Assembly (NCBI GenBank): GCA_964405075.1
Contig: CAYOMP010000078.1
Location: 1-12,170, forward strand
Reading direction: 5' to 3'
Origin: CAYOMP01 sp964405075
Lineage (GTDB): Bacteria; Bacillota; Clostridia; Lachnospirales; Lachnospiraceae
Length of the DNA: 12,170 nt
Within the stretch, counting starts at the first letter, position 1; every line of letters starts with the position of its first letter. Under the pieces are notes generated by a model, which was not told where the DNA came from, did no database searches, and saw only the letters and a program-made list of their open reading frames with translations. Shown here in pieces: positions 1 through 8,496 of this stretch. The position numbers and the translations under genes were made by a program.

Positions 1-456
1 CAAGGTGACCACATTTTCAGATTTCAGGTTCCAATTACTGGAGAACATCAGATTAAAGCTGTTTGTATTGAGAATGAGAACCTTGTAGATGAGATGACAA
101 TTCGTAAGGTTGATGAACCAAATCCAGATTACTTTATGGATGCCACAAAGGTGCGTAACTGGTTTGATGAACCAGAAGAGGATGATGTGGATGATCAATT
201 TCTATCTTTAAATTCTACTATGGCAGAGATTCAGGCAGTCCCTGAAGGTGCAGCACTTCTTGACCAGATGATGAAGCAGATGCAAAACGCCACTGCCGGT
301 GGAATGGGAAAAGATGTGGAGCTTCCACCATCTATGATGGCAATGATTGCAAGACAACCATTAAAAAAGCTGTTAGCGCAGGGTGGAATTGAAGTAGATG
401 GTGAGCAGGCTAAGATGCTTACAGCAGCACTTTCGAGAATTCCCAAAAATAAATAG
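1..456 (+). CDS. Glycoside hydrolase family 2 enzyme, C-terminal end (partial)
   Basis: Only the last 151 codons are in the window; the frame is open from base 1, so the ATG at 94 is an internal methionine and not the start. The first part (QGDHIFRFQVPITGEHQIKA, ending near NPDY) reads as the C-terminal beta-sandwich of GH2 beta-galactosidase/beta-glucuronidase-type enzymes. It is followed by a small helical domain (STMAEIQAVPEGAALLDQMM, then LPPSMMAMI and LKKLLAQGG), which from memory is common at the end of Lachnospiraceae GH2 proteins. GH2 enzymes remove beta-linked galactose, glucuronate or mannose; the catalytic TIM barrel lies upstream, so the substrate cannot be read here. The tail is methionine-rich, with seven Met between roughly residues 55 and 85 of the visible part. 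It is followed after 70 bases by a GH1 gene on the same strand, so it is probably in the same operon. The family call is firm, the specificity unknown. Confidence 0.75.
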   Translation, partial: QGDHIFRFQVPITGEHQIKAVCIENENLVDEMTIRKVDEPNPDYFMDATKVRNWFDEPEEDDVDDQFLSLNSTMAEIQAVPEGAALLDQMMKQMQNATAGGMGKDVELPPSMMAMIARQPLKKLLAQGGIEVDGEQAKMLTAALSRIPKNK

Positions 457-475
457 ATTATTGTAAAGCAGATAT

Positions 476-496
476 CCCACATAAATGATATGTGGG
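476..496 (+). other. Intercistronic hairpin between the GH2 and GH1 genes
   Basis: CCCACAT (476-482) and ATGTGGG (490-496) form a perfect 7-bp stem with a 7-base loop in the 70-base gap between the GH2 stop and the GH1 start. No run of T follows, so it does not look like an ordinary intrinsic terminator. It may protect mRNA ends, be a processing site, or lie near the GH1 ribosome-binding region. What is seen is the pairing; any role is inference. Confidence 0.4.
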
Positions 497-526
497 GAGT
501 TTGCTATATATGAGAGGATGAAAAAA

Positions 527-1837
527 ATGAGTAGATTCCCAGAAGGATTTATGATAGGAGCTGCAACAGCAGCTCATCAAGTAGAAGGAAACAACATTCA
601 CAGTGATTATTGGGCTATGGAACATATGAAACATACCAGTTTCAATGAGCCATCTCTTGACGCAGTAGATCATTATAATCGATTTGAGGAAGATATTAAG
701 CTAATGGCGAAAGCAGGACTCAATACCTATCGTTTCTCTATTGAGTGGGCAAGAATTGAGCCAGAAGAGGGTAAGTTTGATGCTTCTGAAATGGAGCATT
801 ACAGAAATGTATTAAAATGCTGTAGAGATAATGGAATTGAACCGGTTGTTACTATGATGCATTTTACTTCTCCGGTGTGGTTAATCAAAAACGGTGGATG
901 GGAAAGTGAAGCAACAGTAGATGCTTTTTCCCATTACTGCAAGTATGTTGTTAGTGAACTTGGCGATTTGATGAAATATGTTGTTACCATCAATGAAGCC
1001 AATATGGGATTACAGGTGGCGGCTATTGCAGAACGATATAAGAGACAGATGATGGCGAAAATGAGTCAAATGCAACAGGCGCAGGGTAACAATATGGAAG
1101 GAACTGCTCAAGTAGGAATGAACTTTAATGCCATGATGGAAAATATGGCCATGCAGGCAATTGAAAATGAGGAAATTTTTCAAACCAAGAGTCCACAGAA
1201 CTTTGTAAGTTCCAGAACTCCAGAGGGAGACATACTTGTGATGAAAGCTCACCAGGCTGCTAGAGATGCTATGAAGGAGGCTTGTCCGAATCTTTTAGTC
1301 GGATTATCTCTATCTCTCCATGATATTCAGTCTGTAAACGGTGGTGAGGCTGTTGCAGCAAAAGAGTGGGAGGAAGAGTTTACGCATTATCTTCCATACA
1401 TCATGGAGGATGACTTTTTTGGGCTTCAGAATTATACAAGAAGTCTGATTGGACCAGACGGTATTTGCCCAGTTCCAGAGGGAGCAGAGACTACCCAAAT
1501 GGATTATGAGTTTTATCCACAGGCTTTGGAACATGTTATCCGCAGAGTACATAAAGAATTTGAAAATGCTGGCAAAAGAATGCCAATTATGATTTCAGAA
1601 AATGGTATTGCTACAGATGATGATACTAGACGAGTGCAATTTATTGAAGAAGCTACTAAAGGTGTAGCAGAATGTATCAAGGATGGAATTCCTGTCATTG
1701 GTTACTGTCATTGGTCATTAATGGATAATTTTGAGTGGCAAAAAGGCTTTTCCATGAGATTCGGTTTGATTTCAGTAGATAGAACAACAATGAAACGTAT
1801 TCCAAAAGATAGTCTTGCGTTTTTAGGGCATTTATAG
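527..1837 (+). CDS. Glycoside hydrolase family 1 beta-glycosidase
   Basis: A 436-residue GH1 enzyme that hydrolyses terminal beta-linked glucose, galactose or similar sugars by the retaining mechanism. The start at 527 is chosen because GAGAGG (512-517) sits 9 bases upstream and the protein then begins with SRFPEGFMIGAATAAHQVEG, the usual GH1 opening; an in-frame ATG at 485 is too early. The acid/base is Glu157 in TINEAN and the nucleophile Glu358 in ISENG. Gln18, His112 and the WSLMDNFEW block supply the usual sugar-site residues. The acid/base motif is TINEA instead of the classic TLNEP, a variant I associate with clostridial members. There is no signal peptide, so it is cytoplasmic. It is somewhat shorter than typical GH1 enzymes (about 450-480 residues) and carries a very Met-rich segment at about 169-212, just after the acid/base, where residues shaping the aglycone side usually lie. 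Exact substrate unknown. Confidence 0.93.
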   Translation: MSRFPEGFMIGAATAAHQVEGNNIHSDYWAMEHMKHTSFNEPSLDAVDHYNRFEEDIKLMAKAGLNTYRFSIEWARIEPEEGKFDASEMEHYRNVLKCCRDNGIEPVVTMMHFTSPVWLIKNGGWESEATVDAFSHYCKYVVSELGDLMKYVVTINEANMGLQVAAIAERYKRQMMAKMSQMQQAQGNNMEGTAQVGMNFNAMMENMAMQAIENEEIFQTKSPQNFVSSRTPEGDILVMKAHQAARDAMKEACPNLLVGLSLSLHDIQSVNGGEAVAAKEWEEEFTHYLPYIMEDDFFGLQNYTRSLIGPDGICPVPEGAETTQMDYEFYPQALEHVIRRVHKEFENAGKRMPIMISENGIATDDDTRRVQFIEEATKGVAECIKDGIPVIGYCHWSLMDNFEWQKGFSMRFGLISVDRTTMKRIPKDSLAFLGHL

Positions 1838-1853
1838 ATTGAGGAGGAACAAG

Positions 1854-3668
1854 ATGAAGTATTTTTGTAATCCAGTAAATATAAATTATCGCTATCAGTT
1901 TAATGCTGATCAGAGAAAAAATAGAATTTCCGTTTGTCGTGAGGCTGCTGATCCTTCTATGATTTCTTTTCAAGGAAAATATTTCATTTTTGCATCTATG
2001 ACTCTTGGCGTATGGGTATCTGATGATTTCGTGCATTGGGAAAATCATAAATTACCACCAGAATTGCCTCTTTATGATTATGCACCTGATGTACGAGTAA
2101 TGGGAGAATATGTATATTTTTGTGCATCAAAGCGTGGTGAAAATTGTAATCGTTATCGAACAAAGGATATCTTAAATGGACCTTATGAAAAAATAGAAGG
2201 TACTTTTGATTATTGGGATCCAAATCTGTTTGTGGATGATGATGGTCGCGTTTACTTTTATTGGGGATGCTCAAATGAGACACCTATATGGGGTGTGGAG
2301 TTAAATCCGGAAACAATGGAGCCAATGGGGGAGAAAAGAGAACTTGTATGTGGACATCCAGAGAAATATGGATATGAACGAATCGGAGAGGATAATAGTA
2401 AATTACCTAAAACAGAAGCTGAGATTGAAGTTGCATTTCAATATTTTGTGGAAAAACAAGGTACTCCTTTAGAACAAATCCCAACGCAGTATATTCCACT
2501 TATTAAGGGAATGTTTTCTGATAAGCCATATATCGAAGGGGCATGGATGGATAAGCATCAGGGAAAATATTTTCTTCAGTATGCCTTTGCAGGCACTCAG
2601 TACAATACTTACGGAGATGGCGTTTATGTATCGGATTCTCCACTTGGCCCATTTGTTCTAGCAGAGAATAACCCATATTCCTATCATCCGGGCGGATTTA
2701 TGCCAGGAGCAGGACATGGGTCTACTATGGAAGATTTATCGGGAAATATCTGGCATGCTGCAACTATGCGAATCAGTGTGAATCACGATTTTGAACGAAG
2801 AGTAGGTATTTGGAGAGCAGCTTTTGATCAAGATGGAGAGCTTTGCTGTAATCAAAGATACGGAGACTGGCCAATTGTTGTAACGGAAGGAAAAGAAGAT
2901 GATATTTGGAAAAAACCTGAATGGATGTTACTTTCTTATGGAAAAAAAGTAAGTGCATCTTCTTTCGTAGAAGATAAAGAGCCTGAGCTTGTGTGTAATG
3001 AAAATGTTCAGAACTGGTGGCAGGCTAAATCCAATCATTCAGATGAATGGCTGTTAATGGACCTTGGAAAAGAGATGGATGTTCGCGGAATTCAAATTAA
3101 TTTTGCAGATGATGACATTATGATTCCAGTTCCAGGAGAAATACGTGGAACCACACAGGCTAGATATATTGAGGAAGCTGAGCTAAAGACTCAGTATCTT
3201 TTAGAAGGCTCCTTGGATGGAGAGATATTTTTTGTGTTGGAAGACAAGAGAGAAGGCAATTCTGATTTGAATCATGATTTTCTGGTATGGGAAGAAGGTA
3301 TAAAAGTTCGTTTTGTTAAATTATCTCATATGAAAGTTCCATATGATCAAAATCCATGTATCAGTGGACTACGTGTATTTGGAAAATGTAAGGGCGAGCT
3401 TCCACCACAGGCAAGCTACAGAATTGAGAGAATATCTGGAATCGACATGAATGTACAGATTCAAAATCCAGAGATTTCATCTATAGAAGGGCAAGTAGGA
3501 TACAATATTCTCTGGGGACACGAGAAGGACAAGCTTTATCATAGTTATATGACTTATGAGCCTTCAAAACGTATTGGAGCATTGGTGGAAGGAAAATCCT
3601 ATTATGTTCGAGTAGACACGTTTAATCAATGTGGAATCACAGAGGGCGAGATACAGTTTGTAGAATAG
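1854..3668 (+). CDS. GH43-type glycosidase with discoidin-like and FnIII-like modules
   Basis: A 604-residue protein. The ATG at 1854 is preceded by a strong GAGGAGG site (1841-1847); the in-frame TTG at 1839 overlaps that site and is rejected. Residues 1 to about 340 form a five-bladed propeller of the GH43 (beta-xylosidase/alpha-L-arabinofuranosidase) type. The candidate triad is base Asp33 in EAADPSM, pKa-modulating Asp79 in YAPDV and acid Glu228 in YIEGAW. Residues about 357-513 look like an F5/8 type C (CBM32-like) beta-sandwich, with DEWLLMDLGKEMDVRGIQINF and YLLEGSLDG, and about 516-604 like a fibronectin type III domain. A charged helical-looking insertion lies at about 170-220, just before the acid. 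No signal peptide is seen, so it probably removes pentosyl residues from imported oligosaccharides or glycosides inside the cell. It starts 16 bases after the GH1 stop, hence the same operon. The GH43 subfamily and sugar are not determined. Confidence 0.88.
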   Translation: MKYFCNPVNINYRYQFNADQRKNRISVCREAADPSMISFQGKYFIFASMTLGVWVSDDFVHWENHKLPPELPLYDYAPDVRVMGEYVYFCASKRGENCNRYRTKDILNGPYEKIEGTFDYWDPNLFVDDDGRVYFYWGCSNETPIWGVELNPETMEPMGEKRELVCGHPEKYGYERIGEDNSKLPKTEAEIEVAFQYFVEKQGTPLEQIPTQYIPLIKGMFSDKPYIEGAWMDKHQGKYFLQYAFAGTQYNTYGDGVYVSDSPLGPFVLAENNPYSYHPGGFMPGAGHGSTMEDLSGNIWHAATMRISVNHDFERRVGIWRAAFDQDGELCCNQRYGDWPIVVTEGKEDDIWKKPEWMLLSYGKKVSASSFVEDKEPELVCNENVQNWWQAKSNHSDEWLLMDLGKEMDVRGIQINFADDDIMIPVPGEIRGTTQARYIEEAELKTQYLLEGSLDGEIFFVLEDKREGNSDLNHDFLVWEEGIKVRFVKLSHMKVPYDQNPCISGLRVFGKCKGELPPQASYRIERISGIDMNVQIQNPEISSIEGQVGYNILWGHEKDKLYHSYMTYEPSKRIGALVEGKSYYVRVDTFNQCGITEGEIQFVE

Positions 3669-3684
3669 AAAAAGGAGCAAGAAA

Positions 3685-4536
3685 ATGGCAATCAAAGCAG
3701 TGCAACAAATTATGCTTGGAACAGTAACTGGAACAGATATAAAGGCGCGTGAAACCTTAAAACTAGTAAAAGAGGCTGGCTACGATGGAATTGAATTAAA
3801 CAGTTTCATGGTGAATCCTACACCTTTTATGGTTCGTATGCTAACCAAGGCAGCCGGAATGCCGACAGGAAAGGGTGGTAATCTGGATTGGGTTCGCCTT
3901 ATAAAAGAGGCTGATCTTAAAGTGGTTAGCTTGCATAAGGATTTGGGAAGCATCGAGAAAGACATACAAGAGACCGTAAGGGAAGCTAATAAATTCGATA
4001 CTTCCAATGTGGTAATCACTGGTATGTACCGTTTTGATTATCGCAATAAAGCAAAGGTAGATGATTTGTGTAAAAAATTGAATGAATCAGGCAGACAGTT
4101 GAAAGAGGAAGGAATCACTCTACTTTACCACAATCATAACTATGAATTTCAAAAGGTAGATGAAAAACAGACAGCTTATGATTACATCCTTGCAAATACA
4201 GATTCTGATTATGTGTCTTTTGAATTGGATTCTTATTGGCCTACAGAAGCTGGCGTATGTGCGTTGGATGTTATGAATAAGCTTGGAAATCGTATGAAGC
4301 TTTATCATATCAATGACAGAGGAACAAAGCTGCAAAAGCCAATGATGACACCGATATTAAAATCTGATAGTTGTGAACTGGGATATGGAAATATGAATTT
4401 GGAAGTTTTGTGCGAGAAGGCATTATCCGTAGGAGTAGAATCAGTTGTATTAGAAAGTCATAAGAACTGGATAGACAATTCTCCAGTAAAGTCATTGCAG
4501 GTATCAGCAGAATTTTTGAAAAAACATGTGAAGTAG
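3685..4536 (+). CDS. Sugar phosphate isomerase/epimerase-like TIM-barrel protein
   Basis: A 283-residue protein of the AP-endonuclease-2/xylose-isomerase-like TIM-barrel superfamily. The likely divalent-metal ligands are in the expected order: Glu154 in YHNHNYEF (with His149 and His151 beside it), Asp182 in FELDSYWP, His208 in LYHIND and Glu257 in VVLESHKNW, matching the Glu-Asp-His-Glu set of D-tagatose 3-epimerase-type enzymes. The AAGGAG site just before the ATG and the 16-base gap from the GH43 gene place it in the operon. The family includes ketose epimerases, inosose isomerases, and the catalytic subunit of C-glycoside deglycosidases that act on 3-keto sugars. Set among four glycosidases, it most likely handles a released or modified sugar. 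No Gfo/Idh dehydrogenase or small partner subunit is present in the window, so a C-glycoside role is only a possibility. Family confident, reaction unknown. Confidence 0.85.
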   Translation: MAIKAVQQIMLGTVTGTDIKARETLKLVKEAGYDGIELNSFMVNPTPFMVRMLTKAAGMPTGKGGNLDWVRLIKEADLKVVSLHKDLGSIEKDIQETVREANKFDTSNVVITGMYRFDYRNKAKVDDLCKKLNESGRQLKEEGITLLYHNHNYEFQKVDEKQTAYDYILANTDSDYVSFELDSYWPTEAGVCALDVMNKLGNRMKLYHINDRGTKLQKPMMTPILKSDSCELGYGNMNLEVLCEKALSVGVESVVLESHKNWIDNSPVKSLQVSAEFLKKHVK

Positions 4537-4579
4537 AACCCTTTAAAAATGTGAAATTAATTGGGAAGGAAGTAGAGAA

Positions 4580-7138
4580 ATGCGTGCAATTAATTTGAAA
4601 ACAGAGCATATGAGAAATCCTTTGGGAATAGATGTAAGAGAACCATATCTGACTTGGAACTGTCTGGATGGAAAAAAGCAAAGTGCATATGAAATTCAGG
4701 TTTTGGAGAATGACAATGTGGTATGTAACAGCGGAAAGATTATTTGTGATGAGATGCATCATGTGTATACGGGTGGTATCAAAAGTCGCCAGAGATATAC
4801 CTGGAAACTTCGTCTTTGGGATGAACTCAATCAGGCTGGCGAGTGGAGCAAAGAAGCTTTTTTTGAAACAGGAATCTTGGAAAAGAACGAATGGAAAGCA
4901 AAATGGATTAATCCAGAGTTGACCTGTGATTCAGAAGTACATAAACCAGCCAGCTATCTTCGTACATCGTTTCATTTGGAAAAATCAGTATTAGAAAAGG
5001 CAAAAGCTCATAATTCTGGAAGATTGTATATTACTGCCCATGGATTATATGAAGCCTGGATAAATGGAAAAAGAGTTGGAGATTTTGTTCTTGCTCCAGG
5101 AAGTTATAACTATGACAAGAAGCTTGGTTACCAGACCTATGATGTGACAGATCTTCTATGTGAAGGAGAGAATCAGGTTCAGGTTATTTTAGGAGATGGC
5201 TGGTATCGAAGTGTATCTGGTGTGGATGGAGACAGAAATATCTATGGGACAGATATCGCATTACTTTTCCAGATGGAAGTGGATGGAGAGATTGTTTGTA
5301 ATTCTGATGAAAAATGGGAAGCTTCACAGAATGGACCAATCAGAGAAAATGATATGCAACAAGGAGAAGTGGTTGACAGAAGAATTCAAGATATCGAAGC
5401 TTATCATGAAGTGAAGATGGAAGAATTTTCTTTTGATACCCTGATGTGTTCGAACTGCGTTCCAATCAATGAAATGGAACATTTGGAAGGAAAAATCATT
5501 GTGACACCAAACGGAGAGACCGTCATAGATTTCGGACAGAATATTGCAGGATATGTTGAATTTACTTTGGAGGCAAAAGGCGGAGAGACTATTGTTCTCA
5601 CCCATGGTGAAACTTTAGATGAGAATGGAAATTTTACGCAGGAGAACTTTCAGGATAGAAAGCGTCACAAGGAAGGCGGAACTAACCAGAGAGTAACATA
5701 TACCTGTGCAGAAGGAGAGAACCATTACAAAACTAAGTTTTCCATTTGGGGATTCCGTTATGCGAAGGTGGAGACTACCATTGATTTGAGTAAAGCTTCT
5801 TTCACTGCCATTGCGGTTTATTCCAAAATGGAGCAGCTGACAGAGTTTTCTTGTGGCAATGAGTTGGTTAATAAGTTAGTTCAAAACAGCATTTGGAGTC
5901 AAAAATCCAATTTCTGTGATGTGCCAACGGACTGTCCGACCAGAGAACGTGCAGCTTGGACTGGAGACATGGGTGTTTTTGCCCATACAGGAATTTACCT
6001 GATGGATGCGTATACTGTGATCAAAAAGTGGTTGGGTGAGTGTAGAATAGCACAACACGAAGATGGAAAGATTGCAAATATTGCTCCGAGAAATAATCAG
6101 CCAAGTTTTTTCTCAGGACTATTAGCAGGTTCTGTAGGATGGGGCGATGCTTGCATTATTGTGCCATATACCCTGTATCAAAGAGATGGGGATGTGCGAA
6201 TCTTAGAGGAAAATTATGAGATGATGAAGGGATGGTATCATTTCCTAGAGGAGAGAGCAAAGAAATTACCTGTAAATCCAATTAAGATATTAAAAAGAAA
6301 TCCATATCGCAGATATACCATTGAAACGGGAATAGACTATGGTGAGTGGTGCGAGCCTGATGTAGAAAGTACCTCAGCTATGCGTACTCCACAGGGAAAA
6401 GTGGCAACAGCCTTTTTTGCCCGTTCTGGACAGATGATGGCAGAGATTGCTAATATCTTAGGAAAAACAGAAGATGCATCTCATTATAAAAAGACTTCGG
6501 AGATGGCAAAAAAGGCATGGAGATTCATAGCAACCGAGGATGGACGCATTCATTCAGACAGACAGGCAGATTATGTACGGGCACTTGCATTCCAACTTTT
6601 GGAGGGGGATGAAGCAAAACAAGCAGCTGCAGATTTAAATGAACTTGTGAAAAAATGTGATTATCATTTAAATACAGGTTTTTTGTCTACTCCGAATTTG
6701 ACTCGCGTGCTTTGTGACTATGGATATGAAGATACTGCTTATAAACTTCTGCTTCAGGATACCAGACCTAGTTGGTTGTACGAGGTGAAACATGGTGCGA
6801 CTACCATTTGGGAGACATGGGATGGTATCAATGAGAAGGGAGAAGTAAGGGAATCATTGAACCATTATTCTTATGGAGCTATCTGTGGGTGGCTTATGGA
6901 TGGTGTATGTGGTATACAGGTAAAAGAGAAGCAGATAACAATCTGTCCACATCCAAATAAAGCTTTGGGATATGCAAAGGCTGTTTATCAATCCCCTGTA
7001 GGCATTATTTCTAGCGGATGGAAGTATGAGGGTAATAAGGTGGTTTATGAAATAGAGATTCCTTCTAATACAAAGGCAAAGATTATTTTGCCTGACGGAA
7101 GAAATGAAGAGGTTGTAGCAGGAAAATATTGTTTTTAA
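4580..7138 (+). CDS. GH78 alpha-L-rhamnosidase
   Basis: An 852-residue inverting alpha-L-rhamnosidase that removes terminal L-rhamnose. Apparent domains in order are an N-terminal FnIII-like sandwich (about 1-110), a jelly-roll accessory domain (about 130-290, with GLYEAWINGKRVGD and GDGWYRS), a second sandwich (about 295-400, with VIDFGQNIAGYVEF), the alpha6/alpha6 catalytic barrel (about 410-760) and a C-terminal sandwich. The signature DCPTRERAAWTGD gives Asp451, Glu456 and Asp463, with the same 5- and 7-residue spacing as Asp567, Glu572 and Asp579 of the Bacillus GL1 enzyme RhaB. Glu745 in TTIWETWDG corresponds to its Glu841. The start at 4580 follows AAGGAAG. There is no signal peptide, so it works on imported rhamnosides. 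It lies 43 bases after the isomerase gene and 17 bases before the MATE gene. All key residues are intact, so it should be active. Natural targets could be flavonoid or saponin rhamnosides or pectic fragments. Confidence 0.95.
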   Translation: MRAINLKTEHMRNPLGIDVREPYLTWNCLDGKKQSAYEIQVLENDNVVCNSGKIICDEMHHVYTGGIKSRQRYTWKLRLWDELNQAGEWSKEAFFETGILEKNEWKAKWINPELTCDSEVHKPASYLRTSFHLEKSVLEKAKAHNSGRLYITAHGLYEAWINGKRVGDFVLAPGSYNYDKKLGYQTYDVTDLLCEGENQVQVILGDGWYRSVSGVDGDRNIYGTDIALLFQMEVDGEIVCNSDEKWEASQNGPIRENDMQQGEVVDRRIQDIEAYHEVKMEEFSFDTLMCSNCVPINEMEHLEGKIIVTPNGETVIDFGQNIAGYVEFTLEAKGGETIVLTHGETLDENGNFTQENFQDRKRHKEGGTNQRVTYTCAEGENHYKTKFSIWGFRYAKVETTIDLSKASFTAIAVYSKMEQLTEFSCGNELVNKLVQNSIWSQKSNFCDVPTDCPTRERAAWTGDMGVFAHTGIYLMDAYTVIKKWLGECRIAQHEDGKIANIAPRNNQPSFFSGLLAGSVGWGDACIIVPYTLYQRDGDVRILEENYEMMKGWYHFLEERAKKLPVNPIKILKRNPYRRYTIETGIDYGEWCEPDVESTSAMRTPQGKVATAFFARSGQMMAEIANILGKTEDASHYKKTSEMAKKAWRFIATEDGRIHSDRQADYVRALAFQLLEGDEAKQAAADLNELVKKCDYHLNTGFLSTPNLTRVLCDYGYEDTAYKLLLQDTRPSWLYEVKHGATTIWETWDGINEKGEVRESLNHYSYGAICGWLMDGVCGIQVKEKQITICPHPNKALGYAKAVYQSPVGIISSGWKYEGNKVVYEIEIPSNTKAKIILPDGRNEEVVAGKYCF

Positions 7139-7155
7139 CAGGGGGAAGATAAGCA

Positions 7156-8496
7156 ATGAAAAACGAAGCCTTGTTTCGAGATAAGCCAGTCTGGACTGCT
7201 ATCTTTTCGCTGGCGATTCCTTCCTGTATTACGATTCTAATTATGACCATCTACAACATGGCAGATATGTTTTTTGTTGGAATGCTAGGGGATACTGCAC
7301 AAGTTGCAGCAGTATCGATTGTGAGTCCGATTTTTTCTCTTGTTATGGCAATTGCCACTATGCTTGGAGCCGGTGGCTGTTCTGTGGTGGCAAACGCTAT
7401 TGGAGCAGAAAAAAAGGAAGAAGCAAAAATATATTCCAGTCTTTGCTGTATGACTTCTGTAATAATTGGAATAATCTGTTCAGTAGTAATATTATCTTCT
7501 ACCACTTCAATTTTGAACCTGTTAGGGGCAAATGAGGATATCATGGTTTCAGCCTACACTTATATGAGAACACTTGCTGTAGGAGTTCCGTTTATGTTGT
7601 TTTCCACAGGATTTGCATCTATTCTCCGTGCAGAGGGAGCTATTAAGGAAGGACTTATTGGAAATATGATGGGAACAGTACTGAATATCGCTTTGGATCC
7701 TATTTTTATTTTAGTTCTTCATAAAGGTGTGGTGGGAGCAGCTATAGTTACCGTAATCGGAAATGTGGTAAGTAGTGTTTTTTATCTATATTTCATAGTG
7801 AAAAAAGCAACAGTGATTAGTGTGAATCCAAGATTTGCCATGAAAAATCTGATGTCCTTGTTTCACATTCTTGCAATTGGACTTCCTAATGGAATTAGCA
7901 GTTTATTATCTGGCTTTGCTTCTACATTTTCCAACAAATTACTAGTTGGATATGGTACAGACACTGTTGCAGCTATGGCAGCTGCTGGAAAAGCAGTTAT
8001 GGTAATTACTATGATTCATATGGGAATTTGTATGGGAGTGCAGCCATTAATGGCATATACCTATGGTGCAAAAAATGGAAAAAGAATGAAAGAAATTCTA
8101 AATAAATTGCTGTTGTTGACTGTTGTTTTTGGAACAATGATTACTATCATTTGTTTTATGACAAGGCATGAACTTATTGGTTTATTTTTGAAAAATACTA
8201 GTGCAGCTTCTATGGGCGAGAGTTTAGTTATTTATTTGTTATTAGCTAGTCCATTCATGGGAATATTCTATTTGAGTACAAACTTTTTACAGGCTTGCGG
8301 AAAGGCACTTCCAGCGACAATTATTTCGGTACTTAGACAAGGAGGAATATTGATTCCGTGTCTATACCTGATGGAACATTTTATGGGATTTACCGGAATT
8401 GCGGTGGCTTATACGATCGCGGATTTATTCTCTGTAATCATTGCTGCCATATCTATCATTTTGGTAATAAAATCAGAAAAGTATTTAAGAAAATAA
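7156..8496 (+). CDS. MATE family multidrug/toxic-compound efflux transporter
   Basis: A 446-residue, strongly hydrophobic protein with about twelve predicted membrane segments in two MatE halves. The opening (KPVWTAIFSLAIPSCITILI followed by IYNMADMFFVGMLGD) and the matching second-half start (ILAIGLPNGISSLLSGFAST) are typical. MATE proteins export organic cations and aromatic compounds using a Na+ or H+ gradient across the cytoplasmic membrane. The GGGGGAAG site and 17-base gap put it at the end of the glycosidase operon. MATE proteins are not known as sugar importers; its position suggests export of an aglycone or other by-product set free by the hydrolases, which is inference. No dedicated glycoside importer is visible in the window. 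Length is normal for the family (about 440-460). The transport subclass cannot be assigned by eye. Confidence 0.92.
   Translation: MKNEALFRDKPVWTAIFSLAIPSCITILIMTIYNMADMFFVGMLGDTAQVAAVSIVSPIFSLVMAIATMLGAGGCSVVANAIGAEKKEEAKIYSSLCCMTSVIIGIICSVVILSSTTSILNLLGANEDIMVSAYTYMRTLAVGVPFMLFSTGFASILRAEGAIKEGLIGNMMGTVLNIALDPIFILVLHKGVVGAAIVTVIGNVVSSVFYLYFIVKKATVISVNPRFAMKNLMSLFHILAIGLPNGISSLLSGFASTFSNKLLVGYGTDTVAAMAAAGKAVMVITMIHMGICMGVQPLMAYTYGAKNGKRMKEILNKLLLLTVVFGTMITIICFMTRHELIGLFLKNTSAASMGESLVIYLLLASPFMGIFYLSTNFLQACGKALPATIISVLRQGGILIPCLYLMEHFMGFTGIAVAYTIADLFSVIIAAISIILVIKSEKYLRK

Noticed and set aside
94..456. A separate 120-residue gene starting at ATG 94
   Set aside because: The frame is open upstream to base 1 with GH2-like sequence, and no ribosome-binding site precedes 94; it is the end of a larger gene.
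4310..4762. 150-codon frame on the minus strand
   Set aside because: It lies over the isomerase end and the rhamnosidase start, whose frames carry clear family motifs; its product has no recognisable domain.
5196..5414. 72-codon alternative plus-strand frame inside the rhamnosidase
   Set aside because: Shadow of a long, motif-rich GH78 frame; no ribosome site or family pattern of its own.
7156..8496. MATE-like protein as the sugar importer of the operon
   Set aside because: Its sequence fits the MATE efflux family; no permease of the MFS/GPH type and no ABC or PTS component is seen, so import is left to genes outside the window.
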